This document shows positions 55,517 through 64,000 of a stretch of 64,000 bases of DNA, in pieces (position 1 is the first letter of the stretch; each line of letters begins with the position of its first letter). Made by a program: the position numbers and the translations under genes. Source of the stretch: Desulfurispirillum indicum S5 (GTDB lineage Bacteria; Chrysiogenota; Chrysiogenetes; Chrysiogenales; Chrysiogenaceae). Below the pieces are notes generated by a model. It saw only the letters and a list, made by a program, of their open reading frames with translations. It ran no database searches and was not told the origin of the DNA. Where the stretch lies: assembly GCF_000177635.2 (NCBI RefSeq), contig NC_014836.1:167501-231500 (forward strand), written 5' to 3'.

Positions 55517-58029
55517 GCGTCCTCCCCGGGCAGCGGGCAGTTGCCGTTGAAGTCAGCCCTGCTCAGCGGCTCCACTTTCCAGATATCGCGGGCGTAGTCA
55601 CCGATGGAGCGATCGCTGGAGAATTTTCCCATATTGATGCTGTTGATGATACTGCGCCTGGTCCACTCATCCTGGTCCAGGTAGAGCTTATCCACCGCTT
55701 CCTGGGTGGCGGCGTAGTCGGCGTAGTCGGCCAGCAGCATGTAGTGGTCGCCACCTTCCAGCAGCGAATGCAGCAGGGGCTGGAATATTCCCGGTTCTTC
55801 AGGGTTGAAGAAGTTGTCGCGGATCATGTCCAGGGTCTCGCGCAGGGCAGGATTCTGGTGATAGCAGTCCCAGGGGTTATGTCCGCTGCGACGCTTTTCG
55901 GCAACCTCTTCGGCTTTCAGGCCGAAAATGAAGATGTTGTCGCGGCCGACTTCCTCCATGATCTCCACATTGGCGCCGTCCAGGGTGCCGATGGTGAGGG
56001 CCCCGTTGAGGGCGAATTTCATATTCCCGGTTCCCGAAGCCTCCATGCCGGCAGTGGATATCTGTTCGGAAAGGTCGGCGGCGGGGATGATCTTTTCCGC
56101 CTGGGAGACGCAGTAGTTGGAGAGAAAGATGATCTTGAGCTTGTTGTCGATGCTCTGGTCGTTGTTGACCACCTCGGCTACCGAATTGATAAGCTTGATG
56201 ACCAGCTTGGCAGCCACATAGCTGGGGGCGGCCTTGCCGCCGAAGAAAACGGTGCGCGGCACTGTGACCGACGACGGGTCTTTGCGCAGGCGGTTGTAGA
56301 GAGAGATGACATAGATGATATTGAGCAGTTGACGCTTGTATTCGTGGATGCGCTTCACCTGGACATCAAAGAGGGAGCTTTCGTCGATGTTGATGCCGGT
56401 CTTGCGCAGCACATAGCGCAGCAGGCGCTGCTTGTTCTCTTTTTTCACCTTGCGCCACGCCTCCCGGAAGGCGGGGTCATCCACCATGGGGGCCAGCTTC
56501 TTCATCTCATCCAGATGGGTGATCCAGCCAGTGCCGATGTGCTGGCTGATCAGAGCGGCCAGCCCGGGATTGGCCTGCAAAAGCCAGCGGCGGGGGGTGA
56601 TGCCGTTGGTGACATTTCTGATTTTGCCGGGGAACAGCTCCACGAATTCAGGGAAGACGCGCTCCTGCAGCAGGCGGCTGTGGAGGGCGGATACGCCGTT
56701 GACCGTATGGCTGCCCACAATGGCCAGGTGGGCCATGCGTACGCGCCGTTCCGGATGCTCCTGGATGATGGAGAGTTTTTCCAGCAGGTCATCGCGGCCG
56801 GGGAAATGCTGACGAACCTTGGCCAGAAAGTGGCGGTTGATTTCCAGGATGATCTCCATATGGCGGGGCAGCACCCGGCCCAGCAGGGCGGCTGGCCAGG
56901 TTTCCAGGGCTTCGGGCAGCAGGGTGTGGTTGGTGTAGGCGAAGGTGCGCACGCATACGTCCCAGGCCTCGTTCCACTCCAGATGTTCCTGGTCGATGAG
57001 CAGGCGCATGAATTCGGCCACGGCGATGGAGGGGTGGGTATCGTTGAGCTGAACGGCCACGTGGTCGGGGAACTCGCTCCAGCAGGCGATATGCTTCTTA
57101 TGGCGGCGCAGAATATCCTGGAAGGTGGCGGAGACAAAGAAGTACTGCTGGCGCAGTCGCAGCTCGCGTCCCTGATCCACACTGTCATTGGGGTAGAGAA
57201 CCTTGGAAATGGTCTCGCTGTGAATGCGGTCTTCCACCGCGCCCACATAGTTGCCCATGTTGAAGAACTCCAGGTTGAACTCGCGGCTGGACTTGGCAGC
57301 CCACAGGCGCATGTTGATGACATGGCCGTTGTCGTAACCGGGAATCAGGGTGTCGCAGGCCATGGCCATGATATTATCGGTACCTACCCAGCGGAAGCTG
57401 GTTTTGCCATTTTCGTCCTGGTACGCCTCGGTGTGCCCGCCAAACTGAACCTCATAGAGATTTTCCGGTCGCTCGAATTCCCAGGGGTTCCCGTTGCGCA
57501 GCCAGTTGTCGCATTTTTCAATCTGGTGGCCATTGGAGAGGGTCTGGAAGAAGATGCCGTAATCGTAGCGGATGCCGTAGCCGTGGCCGGGAATCTGCAG
57601 AGCGGCCATGGAGTCCAGGAAGCACGAAGCCAGGCGACCCAGGCCGCCATTGCCAAGGCCGGCATCCCATTCCAGCTCGGACAGATCCTCCAGGTCAAAG
57701 CCGAATTCGGCCACCGCCTGACGGCTGCACTGATCCATATTCAGATTGTAGATGTTGTTTTTCAGGAAGCGCCCCGGCAGAAACTCCAGGGAGAGGTAGT
57801 AGACCCGCTTGGCCTTGGACTCGTGGTAACGCCGCTGGGTATAGATCCAGCGATCCACCATGCGATCGCGCACGGCATATGCCAGTGCCTTGTAGTAGGG
57901 GTAGGGACGGGGTGGATCGTAGTCATTGCCCAGCGAGGAGATCACGTGGCGTTGGATATCGTTCTTCAGGCTGTCCTTGTCATCGGATTGGCACAAGGGT
58001 TTGTAAGTGGAGACGGGTCGCGACGGCAT
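55513..58029 (-). CDS. glgP: Glycogen/alpha-glucan phosphorylase
   Basis: 838 residues, full length (GT35). The PLP-Lys signature lies in EASGTGNMKFALNGALTIGT. Other blocks: YYLSLEFLPGRFLKNNIYNL, GLGNGGLGRLASCFLDSMA, QLNDTHPSIAVAEFMR, NGITPRRWL. Releases glucose 1-phosphate from stored glucan. GGAGGTGA before the ATG and a strong promoter at 58089-58117. First gene of glgP-usp-GH57. Confidence 0.97.
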   Translation of the reverse strand: MPSRPVSTYKPLCQSDDKDSLKNDIQRHVISSLGNDYDPPRPYPYYKALAYAVRDRMVDRWIYTQRRYHESKAKRVYYLSLEFLPGRFLKNNIYNLNMDQCSRQAVAEFGFDLEDLSELEWDAGLGNGGLGRLASCFLDSMAALQIPGHGYGIRYDYGIFFQTLSNGHQIEKCDNWLRNGNPWEFERPENLYEVQFGGHTEAYQDENGKTSFRWVGTDNIMAMACDTLIPGYDNGHVINMRLWAAKSSREFNLEFFNMGNYVGAVEDRIHSETISKVLYPNDSVDQGRELRLRQQYFFVSATFQDILRRHKKHIACWSEFPDHVAVQLNDTHPSIAVAEFMRLLIDQEHLEWNEAWDVCVRTFAYTNHTLLPEALETWPAALLGRVLPRHMEIILEINRHFLAKVRQHFPGRDDLLEKLSIIQEHPERRVRMAHLAIVGSHTVNGVSALHSRLLQERVFPEFVELFPGKIRNVTNGITPRRWLLQANPGLAALISQHIGTGWITHLDEMKKLAPMVDDPAFREAWRKVKKENKQRLLRYVLRKTGINIDESSLFDVQVKRIHEYKRQLLNIIYVISLYNRLRKDPSSVTVPRTVFFGGKAAPSYVAAKLVIKLINSVAEVVNNDQSIDNKLKIIFLSNYCVSQAEKIIPAADLSEQISTAGMEASGTGNMKFALNGALTIGTLDGANVEIMEEVGRDNIFIFGLKAEEVAEKRRSGHNPWDCYHQNPALRETLDMIRDNFFNPEEPGIFQPLLHSLLEGGDHYMLLADYADYAATQEAVDKLYLDQDEWTRRSIINSINMGKFSSDRSIGDYARDIWKVEPLSRADFNGNCPLPGEDA

Positions 58030-58088
58030 GGAATCACCTCCGGCGTGATCGCTGAGTTATATGGCAGACCATATGATGGAAATAATGA

Positions 58089-58117
58089 AGTATAGCTGGG
58101 TTAGAGTCAGGTGGCAA
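58089..58117 (-). promoter_or_regulatory. Sigma-70 promoter of the glycogen operon
   Basis: Minus strand: TTGCCA (58117-58112), 17-bp spacer, TATACT (58094-58089), 60 bases before the glgP ATG. Both hexamers match five of six consensus positions. Confidence 0.72.
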
Positions 58118-58188
58118 GCAGGGAAACGCCAGGATGAGCCGGGGTGGCGCAACAAAATACACTTTCAACCGAGGAATGTAGCTTCTTG

Positions 58189-59238
58189 CTACGCGAAGCA
58201 GGCGCGCAGCCAGGGGTCATGCTCCAGCAAGTGGGCGATTTCCGGCCACCAGTCACGCTGGGAGAGAATGGTATGGAAATTTGGCTTGATACGGGGTGCC
58301 AGGGCTATTGCCTCCTGCCACTGCTGGCGGTTCAGGCCACTGCTGGCGGCGCTTTCCCAGAAGCCGGTATGCTCAAAGAGCCCGGCCAGGGCGCACAGGT
58401 GTTCGTTGCGTTGGAGGTGAGCCACAATATAGGTGGCCACACCCACCTGAATGCCATGCAGGTGCTGTTGGGGAGCCATGCGATCCAGGGCGTGGCTGAT
58501 GAGGTGCTCACTGCCGCTGGCCGGGCGCGACGAGCCGCAGATTTCCATGGCAATACCGCTCTGCATCAGGGCAGTGCCCAGCAGGCGCACTCCCTGCAGG
58601 TCGTGGGCAGGACGCGCCAGAAACTGGAAAACAGTGGCATCGGAAAGCAGAGCCGCAAAATCGTTCACTTTTTCGCCTGTCGCGTGGAAGGCCAGCTTCC
58701 AGTCGCGCACCGCCGTCAGCTTGGCTGACAGGTCGCCGACGCCGGAGTGCCACAGCTGGCGGGGAGCGCCCAGGCAGACCTGGGTGTCGATGATGACTCC
58801 GAAGGGCATGGTGGCATTCAGAGAGCGTTTCGCTCCCCTGAGCAGCAGGCTGACTGCCGGGCTGGCAAAGCTGTCGTTGGAAAGGGATGTGGGGACACTC
58901 AGGTAGGGTTTCCGGGCCAGGGCAGCCGCGAATTTGGCCACATCCAGGGCCTTGCCTCCCCCAAAGCCAATGATCGCGTCTGCCTGTGACGGCAGGGCCG
59001 CAAAGATATCGCGAGCCTCGTCGAAGTCAGGCTCCGCGGCCTCCTGCCTGAAGAGGATGTGAATATCGGCGCTTTCCAGGGAGCTTTTCAGCGCCGACGT
59101 CAGAGCAGCGGGCAGGTCGGCGCTCATAACGATGGCCACGCGACCGAATCCCTGGCGTTGGCAGTAGATGCCCAGCCGCTCCAGGGCTCCGGGTTTGATG
59201 CGTACCAGGCCGGGAATGGTGATACTGGTGCTGTTCAT
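58189..59238 (-). CDS. Iron-containing alcohol dehydrogenase, glycerol-1-phosphate dehydrogenase (AraM/EgsA)-like
   Basis: 349 residues. NAD-binding GFGGGKALDVAKFAA, then PTSLSNDSFASPAVSLL. Metal ligands in GVGDLSAKL (Asp) and GSEHLISHALDRM plus HGIQVGVATYI (His). The pattern fits sn-glycerol-1-phosphate dehydrogenases of archaea and the bacterial AraM/EgsA proteins rather than glycerol dehydrogenase. Would reduce dihydroxyacetone phosphate to G1P. It overlaps the HAD phosphatase gene by ATGA. No prenyl-glyceryl transferase (PcrB/GGGPS) is visible here. Confidence 0.8.
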   Translation of the reverse strand: MNSTSITIPGLVRIKPGALERLGIYCQRQGFGRVAIVMSADLPAALTSALKSSLESADIHILFRQEAAEPDFDEARDIFAALPSQADAIIGFGGGKALDVAKFAAALARKPYLSVPTSLSNDSFASPAVSLLLRGAKRSLNATMPFGVIIDTQVCLGAPRQLWHSGVGDLSAKLTAVRDWKLAFHATGEKVNDFAALLSDATVFQFLARPAHDLQGVRLLGTALMQSGIAMEICGSSRPASGSEHLISHALDRMAPQQHLHGIQVGVATYIVAHLQRNEHLCALAGLFEHTGFWESAASSGLNRQQWQEAIALAPRIKPNFHTILSQRDWWPEIAHLLEHDPWLRACFA

Positions 59239-59927
59239 GTGGGTTGTGCTGCCGAATCGGGCAGGTGGGTGACCACCTCGGCCCAGCGTTCAAAGGGAAG
59301 AAAACCCTCCTGGCGGCGGGTCAGCTCCTCGGCCAGCCAGCCGCGGGCAAAGCGCAGGTGAGGGGGAGCCAGCAGCGCTGGTTTCAGATCGGGTCGTCCG
59401 TCTCCGGCGAAGGCGATGGTGCAGCCGCGTTCCAGATAGTGACGGGCGATGGCTTCCTTGTCGACGCCCGTTGTCGGGCAGGTGAAAAACTCGCCTGCGG
59501 GAAGCGTCATTCTCAGTCCATGGGATGGGCTGAAGGTGCCCGGATTGGCATAGATGGTCGGGTTTACCTGGTGCTGACTCAGCAGGCGCTGGATATACCA
59601 GGCGCAACCAGCCGAAGCGATGACCAGCTGCCAGCGGTTCTGCTCCAGCTGTCCGCAGCAGTGGGCCAGCTCTGGTTCCGGCTCCATGGCGCGCAGCAGC
59701 TCATCCATCTGGTCCAGGCTGATACGCAGTTCAGCGAAGGTGCGCGCCAGGGCCTCAAAGTGCCCCAGGCGGCCATCCTCGTAGGCCTGCCACCAGCGCC
59801 CGCACTCAGCGGGAAGCTGTTCCAGGGCGACGCGGAAGAAGTCGCGCCGGGTGATGGTGCCATCGAAATCGCTGATAAATATGTGCTCCGGGAAGGTCTT
59901 CACCGTTACTTCTGCCACTTCTCCCAT
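59235..59927 (-). CDS. HAD-superfamily phosphatase (MtnX/SerB-like)
   Basis: 230 residues from the ATG at 59927, overlapping the small membrane protein gene by 22 bp; a GTG at 59903, two bases after that gene's stop, is an alternative. HAD motif I FISDFDGTITRRDFF, motif II VIASAGCAWYI, motif III/IV FAGDGRPDLKPALLA. Size and DFDGTIT start match the MtnX/phosphoserine-phosphatase-like group. Its tight coupling to the G1P dehydrogenase gene suggests a phosphorylated polyol as substrate; that is inference. Confidence 0.8.
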   Translation of the reverse strand: MGEVAEVTVKTFPEHIFISDFDGTITRRDFFRVALEQLPAECGRWWQAYEDGRLGHFEALARTFAELRISLDQMDELLRAMEPEPELAHCCGQLEQNRWQLVIASAGCAWYIQRLLSQHQVNPTIYANPGTFSPSHGLRMTLPAGEFFTCPTTGVDKEAIARHYLERGCTIAFAGDGRPDLKPALLAPPHLRFARGWLAEELTRRQEGFLPFERWAEVVTHLPDSAAQPT

Positions 59928-60199
59928 GGTTTGCGATACACGGGCTTGTTGGGAATTTCCTGATGGAAAAACACCTTGCGCACAAAGAGGATAAGAGTCA
60001 CTGGCCAGAACAGCCCGAGGGCCAGGCTGAGAAAGAGAGCCATGCCCACATCGGTGCGCCCCTGGCGCAGGGAGTAGACCAGGGCAAAGACAGCCGTAAT
60101 TCCGGCCAGGATCAGGTAGATGGTGGTATATGTGCCCAGCTGGACGCCTATGGCTTCCAGCTGCTCGGCAATGCGTTCTTCTTCGGCAGTGTTGGGCAT
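59906..60199 (-). CDS. Small two-helix membrane protein
   Basis: 97 residues. ATG with AGGAAGG upstream. An N-terminal helix (EEERIAEQLEAIGVQLGTYT), then two hydrophobic segments (about 26-45 and 53-73) and a basic tail NKPVYRKPWEKWQK. Not a family I recognise. It starts the three-gene unit with the HAD phosphatase and the G1P dehydrogenase-like gene and overlaps the former. Confidence 0.7.
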   Translation of the reverse strand: MPNTAEEERIAEQLEAIGVQLGTYTTIYLILAGITAVFALVYSLRQGRTDVGMALFLSLALGLFWPVTLILFVRKVFFHQEIPNKPVYRKPWEKWQK

Positions 60200-60230
60200 G
60201 GGGGCCTTCCTGGAGAGTTTTTCGGAAAAG

Positions 60231-60267
60231 CTTCAGGCTGGAGCACGAAAAGCGCCCCAGCCTGAAG
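60231..60267 (-). terminator. Terminator hairpin after cimA
   Basis: Perfect 11-bp stem CTTCAGGCTGG / CCAGCCTGAAG (60231-60241, 60257-60267), 24 nt past the cimA stop. On the minus strand it is followed by CTTTTCC. Confidence 0.65.
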
Positions 60268-60290
60268 GGAAATATCCTGTTGTGGTCGGA

Positions 60291-61859
60291 TCAGATTTTT
60301 TCTTTATACAACTTATAGCGGATGGAGTCCACCAGTGCCAGGTAGGATGCACGAATGATGTCGCAGTGGACGCCCACCGTTGACCAAGTGCTTTTGCCAT
60401 CGGTGGATTCAATCAGGACACGGGTCTTGGCCTTGGTGCCCACGGTAGTGTTCAGGATGCGCACCTTGTAATCCACCAGGGTGACCTCGTCCAGGATGGG
60501 GTAGAATTGAATCAGCGCCTTGCGCAGGGCGCTGTTGAGGGCGTCTACCGGACCATCGCCCATGGCAGCCGTGTGATAGACCTCATTGTTGGGAGCTTCC
60601 AGGCGCACTGTGGCCTCGCTGATGGGCTCGGCGTCCTGCTCGCGCCGCTCGTCCACCACACGGTAGCCGCGCAGCTTGAAGTACTCGGGCAGGTTGCCAC
60701 GGGACTTCTGCAGCAGCAGTTCCATACTGGCTTCGGCTCCTTCGTAGGCGTAACCCTGATTCTCCAGATCCTTGATCTTCTGCACCACTTCCTGGACGCT
60801 GGGGTCGTTCATATCGATATCCAGCCCCATCTCCTCGATCTTGTACTGGATATTGGAGCGGCCACTGAGGTCGCTGACCAGCACGCGGCGCTTGTTGCCC
60901 ACCACCTCGGGGGCAATATGCTCGTAGGTTTCGGGGTTCTTGAGAATGGCGGAAACGTGGATACCGCCCTTGTGGGCAAAGGCGCTCTTGCCCGTGTAGG
61001 GCTGGTTCTTCCACTCACCCAGGTTGGCCAGCTCCCGCACCGAATGGCTCAGGTGGTTGAGCTTGCGCAGACCCTGATCGCTGACACAGTCAAGGCCCAT
61101 CTTCAGCTTCAGGTTCGGGATGATGCTGATGAGATTGGCATTGCCGCAGCGCTCGCCAAACCCGTTGATAGTGCCCTGCACCTGGGTGATACCGTGCTTC
61201 ACCGCCGTGATGGAGTTGGCCACCGCCAGCTCGCTGTCGTTGTGGCAGTGGATGCCCAGGGGCACGCTGATGTGCTTCTTTACTTCCTCGATGATCGCCC
61301 CCAGCTCAAAGGGCAGCGTGCCGCCGTTGGTATCGCACAGCACGATGGTCTCGGCCCCACCGCGCTGGGCCGCCAGCAGAGTCTTGATGGCGTATTCCGG
61401 ATTGGCCTTGTAGCCGTCAAAGAAGTGCTCGGCGTCGTAGAAGACCTCCTCCACATTCTTCTTCAGGTAGGCCAGGGAGTCCTCGATGATCTCCAGATTC
61501 TGCTCCAGGCTGATCTGCAGTGCCGTGGTCACATGGAAATCCCATGTTTTGCCAAAAATGCAGGCCACCGGAGCCTGACTCTCCAGCAGCGCCTGGATGT
61601 TGGGATCTTCCTCGCACGTCAGTTTGGCACGACGGGTGGAACCGAAAGCGCTGATGCGGGCATTCTTCAGGTTAAGCTTCTTTACCGCGTGGAAGAACTC
61701 AATATCCTTGGGGTTGGAGCCGGGCCAGCCGCCTTCAATATAGTGAATACCGAAGTCGTCAAGCAGCTGAGCCACATGCAATTTATCTTCAACCGTGAAA
61801 GAGATATCCTCCGACTGGGTGCCATCACGCAGGGTTGTGTCGTAAAGTTTTACGTCCAT
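60291..61859 (-). CDS. cimA: (R)-citramalate synthase
   Basis: 522 residues. HMGL-like TIM barrel starting [24 protein letters not shown], with [13 protein letters not shown] (the CimA-type replacement of isopropylmalate synthase motifs), [13 protein letters not shown] and [14 protein letters not shown]-terminal LeuA-type regulatory domain (about 405-520: [21 protein letters not shown]). Condenses pyruvate and acetyl-CoA, giving isoleucine without threonine deaminase. AGAGGG before the ATG. Confidence 0.95.
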   Translation of the reverse strand: MDVKLYDTTLRDGTQSEDISFTVEDKLHVAQLLDDFGIHYIEGGWPGSNPKDIEFFHAVKKLNLKNARISAFGSTRRAKLTCEEDPNIQALLESQAPVACIFGKTWDFHVTTALQISLEQNLEIIEDSLAYLKKNVEEVFYDAEHFFDGYKANPEYAIKTLLAAQRGGAETIVLCDTNGGTLPFELGAIIEEVKKHISVPLGIHCHNDSELAVANSITAVKHGITQVQGTINGFGERCGNANLISIIPNLKLKMGLDCVSDQGLRKLNHLSHSVRELANLGEWKNQPYTGKSAFAHKGGIHVSAILKNPETYEHIAPEVVGNKRRVLVSDLSGRSNIQYKIEEMGLDIDMNDPSVQEVVQKIKDLENQGYAYEGAEASMELLLQKSRGNLPEYFKLRGYRVVDERREQDAEPISEATVRLEAPNNEVYHTAAMGDGPVDALNSALRKALIQFYPILDEVTLVDYKVRILNTTVGTKAKTRVLIESTDGKSTWSTVGVHCDIIRASYLALVDSIRYKLYKEKI

Positions 61860-62305
61860 GGTGTTCCCTCTTTGAAAAGTTATGATTTCTGTAGTTCAGG
61901 AGAGTTACCACAGGCAGGAGTGAATATCAATGACTAAGGCAAACGCCGTTACAATTTACCAGAAATATTGCTGACCATGGTGAGGGACGCAGTTTGTGCA
62001 AAGTTTCAAAAGGGCGAAGCGAGGGGAGTTCTGGGGGTTATGAACGCCTGGTGTACAGGAAGTTCGGATCTCACTCCTCCTGAATTCCTTGTGGCTCAAG
62101 GGCTTACTATTCGCAGTGCAGACCGCAATTTCAGGAGGCCTTCGCCATGGGGTGTTGCGAAGCGTTTCCAGCAGGAGTTCAGGAAAGCAAAACAGAGTCT
62201 ATACCCTTTGCGAGCAATGCTAGGCATAGTGCAAGTGGAGCAGCTTTGCGGAGCCGCGCTATCTTTGGTGGGAAAGGGGATGCGCTGCGCACACGCCTGG
62301 CTTAT
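61860..62305. other. Gene-free stretch between cimA and manC
   Basis: About 446 bases, including the cimA upstream region (from 61860) and the manC downstream region. An open frame at 61968-62309 resembles nothing known. Around 62055-62095 the inverted sequence AGGAGTGAG ... ACTTCCTGTAC recalls the middle of the MITE-like repeat, too weakly to call a copy. No terminator with a T run was seen after manC. Confidence 0.4.
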
Positions 62306-63718
62306 TTAATTTGTGCCAGATTTAGGCGCTCTGCCAAAATCATCTTCAAGCCGAACGATATCGTCTTCGCCTAAATACGAACCTGTCTGTATTTCGATAA
62401 AGATAAGATGAGAGGCTCCGGTGTTAGCAACGCGATGCACGGCTCCTTGGCGAATGAAAATGTGGCTATCTTCACCGTATATTTGATTGCGGTCATCTAT
62501 AGTAACTTCACCGGTTCCACTGATTATGATCCAATGTTCAGATCGATATTGATGTTTTTGTAGTGAAAGACGCTTTCCAGGCTTGACAGTAATTCGCTTA
62601 ACCTTGCATGTCGAAAACTCTGCTATTACAAAATATTCACCCCATGGACGTTTGACTGTGGTGTGGTACTCAAGTAGCTCCAGGTGCCGTGGATCTGCTT
62701 GACTGCTGATCAGATCAACGAGATCACGAACTTTCTGGGTGCTCTGCTTTTTTGTAACCAAAAGCGCGTCTGGAGTATCGACAATAACAAGATCCTGGAT
62801 GTCAACACCGGCAATCAGCCTTTGACTGGAGAGCACCAGATTGTTCTTGCTGTTAATGTGGACAAACTTGCTGGAAATAGTGTTTCCGTAGTCGTCCTTT
62901 GGTTGAGTGGTGTCAAGGGCATCAAAGCTTCCCATATCGCTCCATTTAAACGAGCATGGGACAAGGCGAACATGAGTGCTTTTTTCCATAACCGCATAGT
63001 CAATGCTGTTGGAGGGTATATCCAGCATAAACTCTTTCTGAATACGCAGGCAGTGCTCGGTATCTTTTCGAATGTTGTGGTGGGCTCTCAGCGCGGCATC
63101 ATATATGTCAGGTGAGTGCTGCTTCAGTTCTTGGAGGTAGGATTGAGCGGTAAAGCAAAACATTCCACTATTCCAGTAGCTTGCTCCTGACTGGATATAC
63201 TGCTGGGCAGTCGCTCTATCCGGTTTTTCTTTAAAACCATCTACGTTTTCTCCGTCAGCAATGATGTAACCATACCCTGTTTCAGGGTATGTGGGACTTA
63301 TGCCAAAGGTAACTAAATGTCCCTGGCTCGCAAGCTCTTTTGCTCGATTGACTGCTTGAATGTATTGCTCTGTATTCTCAATTTCATGATCTGAGGGGGT
63401 GGTGAAGACGATTGCTTCACCTGGAAGGTTGAAACATGCTAGCGCAATGGCAGGCGCGGTGTTGCGTCCAATAGGTTCAAGTAAGAAAGTAGTGCGCGAT
63501 TGGTCAGTTGAGAGTTCATGCAGCTGATCTTTGGCTATGAAATACTGTTCTTGACTCGTGACAATAAAAAGTTCGCTTGACAGGGGTAAGTTGCGTTGTA
63601 CTGTCTTCTGGAATAGGGATTTTCCGGAGAGTATCTTTGTGAACTGCTTGGGGAAGTGCCGGCGTGAAAGGGGCCAAAGACGTGTGCCCCCTCCTCCGCA
63701 TAAAATGAGATTTATCAT
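62306..63718 (-). CDS. manC: Mannose-1-phosphate guanylyltransferase / mannose-6-phosphate isomerase
   Basis: 470 residues. N-terminal transferase with LILCGGGGTRLWPLSRRHFPKQF, EPIGRNTAPAIALA and FKEKPDRATAQQYIQSG. C-terminal cupin isomerase part (about 350-465) with RPWGEYFVI, PGKRLSLQKHQYRSEHWIIISG and GAVHRVANTG. Supplies GDP-mannose for surface polysaccharides. The gene is clearly AT-richer, with different codon use, than neighbours such as cimA, suggesting that a polysaccharide locus of foreign origin begins here and continues to the right or was truncated. GGAG before the ATG. Confidence 0.94.
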   Translation of the reverse strand: MINLILCGGGGTRLWPLSRRHFPKQFTKILSGKSLFQKTVQRNLPLSSELFIVTSQEQYFIAKDQLHELSTDQSRTTFLLEPIGRNTAPAIALACFNLPGEAIVFTTPSDHEIENTEQYIQAVNRAKELASQGHLVTFGISPTYPETGYGYIIADGENVDGFKEKPDRATAQQYIQSGASYWNSGMFCFTAQSYLQELKQHSPDIYDAALRAHHNIRKDTEHCLRIQKEFMLDIPSNSIDYAVMEKSTHVRLVPCSFKWSDMGSFDALDTTQPKDDYGNTISSKFVHINSKNNLVLSSQRLIAGVDIQDLVIVDTPDALLVTKKQSTQKVRDLVDLISSQADPRHLELLEYHTTVKRPWGEYFVIAEFSTCKVKRITVKPGKRLSLQKHQYRSEHWIIISGTGEVTIDDRNQIYGEDSHIFIRQGAVHRVANTGASHLIFIEIQTGSYLGEDDIVRLEDDFGRAPKSGTN

Positions 63719-63751
63719 TATAACTCCGGTTGATATGATACAGATAATTGG

Positions 63752-63960
63752 GGCATTTTTTTACAAAAAGTGGCTGGGAAGCGACCCCCAATACTTTCGC
63801 TTACCTGGGAGTGGCTCTCCTTGGCTCTTGGGTTGCGGCGCCTCCATAGTGGTAGCAGCCCTTCAGGTCTATAGCGTTCCAGTGGGCGCGTCCTGTACGG
63901 GGCAGCACACGAGGGGAGATGCAGAAGAAAACAGTGCGCCTCAGGCATGCGCCAAGGCGT
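63752..63960. repeat. Second copy of the composite intergenic repeat (without the MITE-like insert)
   Basis: From TTTTACAAAAAGTGGCTGGG onward the sequence follows 2383-2536 with gaps (GGGAAGCGACCCCCA, GGTTGCGGCG, TAGCGTT). It then continues directly with AGTGGGCGCGTCCTG, which matches 2662-2680 on the far side of the 124-bp element. So this copy lacks that element. No gene is supported between 63719 and the window end. Confidence 0.6.
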
Positions 63961-64000
63961 TTCCCGTGCGGTAACCAACATCATGACGGTATGCTAGGCC

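Noticed and set aside
55384-58095. 903-codon plus-strand frame opposite glgP
   Set aside because: Antisense shadow of glgP and the stress protein gene; residues mirror the codon pattern of the opposite strand.
61968-62309. 113-codon plus-strand frame between cimA and manC
   Set aside because: No ribosome site, no recognisable motif and convergent with manC over its end; treated as non-coding.

Overview
This window is a chromosomal segment of a Gram-negative, diderm bacterium of moderately high GC. It carries an LPS/Kdo pathway (kdsA, kdsB, kdsD), an outer-membrane barrel protein, a secretin and an MSHA-type pilus system. The DUF3373 porin, CimA-type isoleucine entry enzyme, short-form histidine regulator HisZ, CheZ-like protein and MSHA cluster together recall Chrysiogenota (Desulfurispirillum-like) or neighbouring deltaproteobacterial/campylobacterotal lineages. 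That placement is inference from gene content, not a measured identity.

Left edge (1-3.2 kb): the 3' end of a 23S rRNA gene, a 5S rRNA gene and a strong terminator, then an outer-membrane DUF3373 protein on the minus strand and about 1 kb of gene-free DNA made of nested dispersed repeats. 3.2-9.1 kb: a periplasmic rhodanese plus VKOR/thioredoxin fusion operon, then carB and a solo trpA, all on the minus strand. 9.1-16 kb is the accessory part of the window: dispersed MITE-like repeats, large hairpins, a decayed DUF4143 ATPase, an intact RelE/HigB-HigA type toxin-antitoxin pair with a perfect operator, thiD, an AlbA_2 ATP-binding regulator with a KTSG tandem repeat, a MutT-type Nudix hydrolase and a second AAA ATPase.

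16-30 kb is mostly housekeeping: thiL; a type IV prepilin; a bacteriohemerythrin overlapping a degenerate receiver; dnaG-rpoD behind a near-consensus promoter; an overlapping aminotransferase-serA-hisZ operon followed by purA; and two redox/metal proteins (DsbA-like and DUF2318). 29.7-38.5 kb: kdsD-kdsB-kdsA, an alpha/beta hydrolase, a cheZ-dnaJ-rsmH operon and a large nucleotidyltransferase/phosphomannomutase fusion.

38.6-52.5 kb is one long minus-strand operon for an MSHA-like type IV pilus/type II secretion-like machine (mshI, pilN-like, mshJ, mshK, mshL, an SH3/TPR protein, mshE, mshG, prepilins, an Ig-like lipoprotein and a fused MshP/MshQ-like LamG protein). It differs from the classical Vibrio order. 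The probable major pilin gene lies about 21 kb away at 17.3 kb. 52.6-58 kb is a glycogen/alpha-glucan operon (glgP, universal stress protein, GH57) behind a good sigma-70 promoter. 58.2-61.9 kb: a G1P-dehydrogenase-like gene, a HAD phosphatase, a small membrane protein and cimA. The right edge holds manC, which is visibly AT-richer than its surroundings, and another copy of the composite repeat seen at 2.4 kb.

The strongest unusual signals are: a ~124-bp MITE-like element with imperfect terminal inverted repeats, present in three full copies, whose insertion is supported by a related 'empty site' at the right edge; a SerA homologue whose active-site loops deviate from the family; a mutase domain without its metal loop; a rearranged MSHA operon with fused and inserted adhesin-like proteins; and a CheZ-like phosphatase with several CheY-docking-like peptides.
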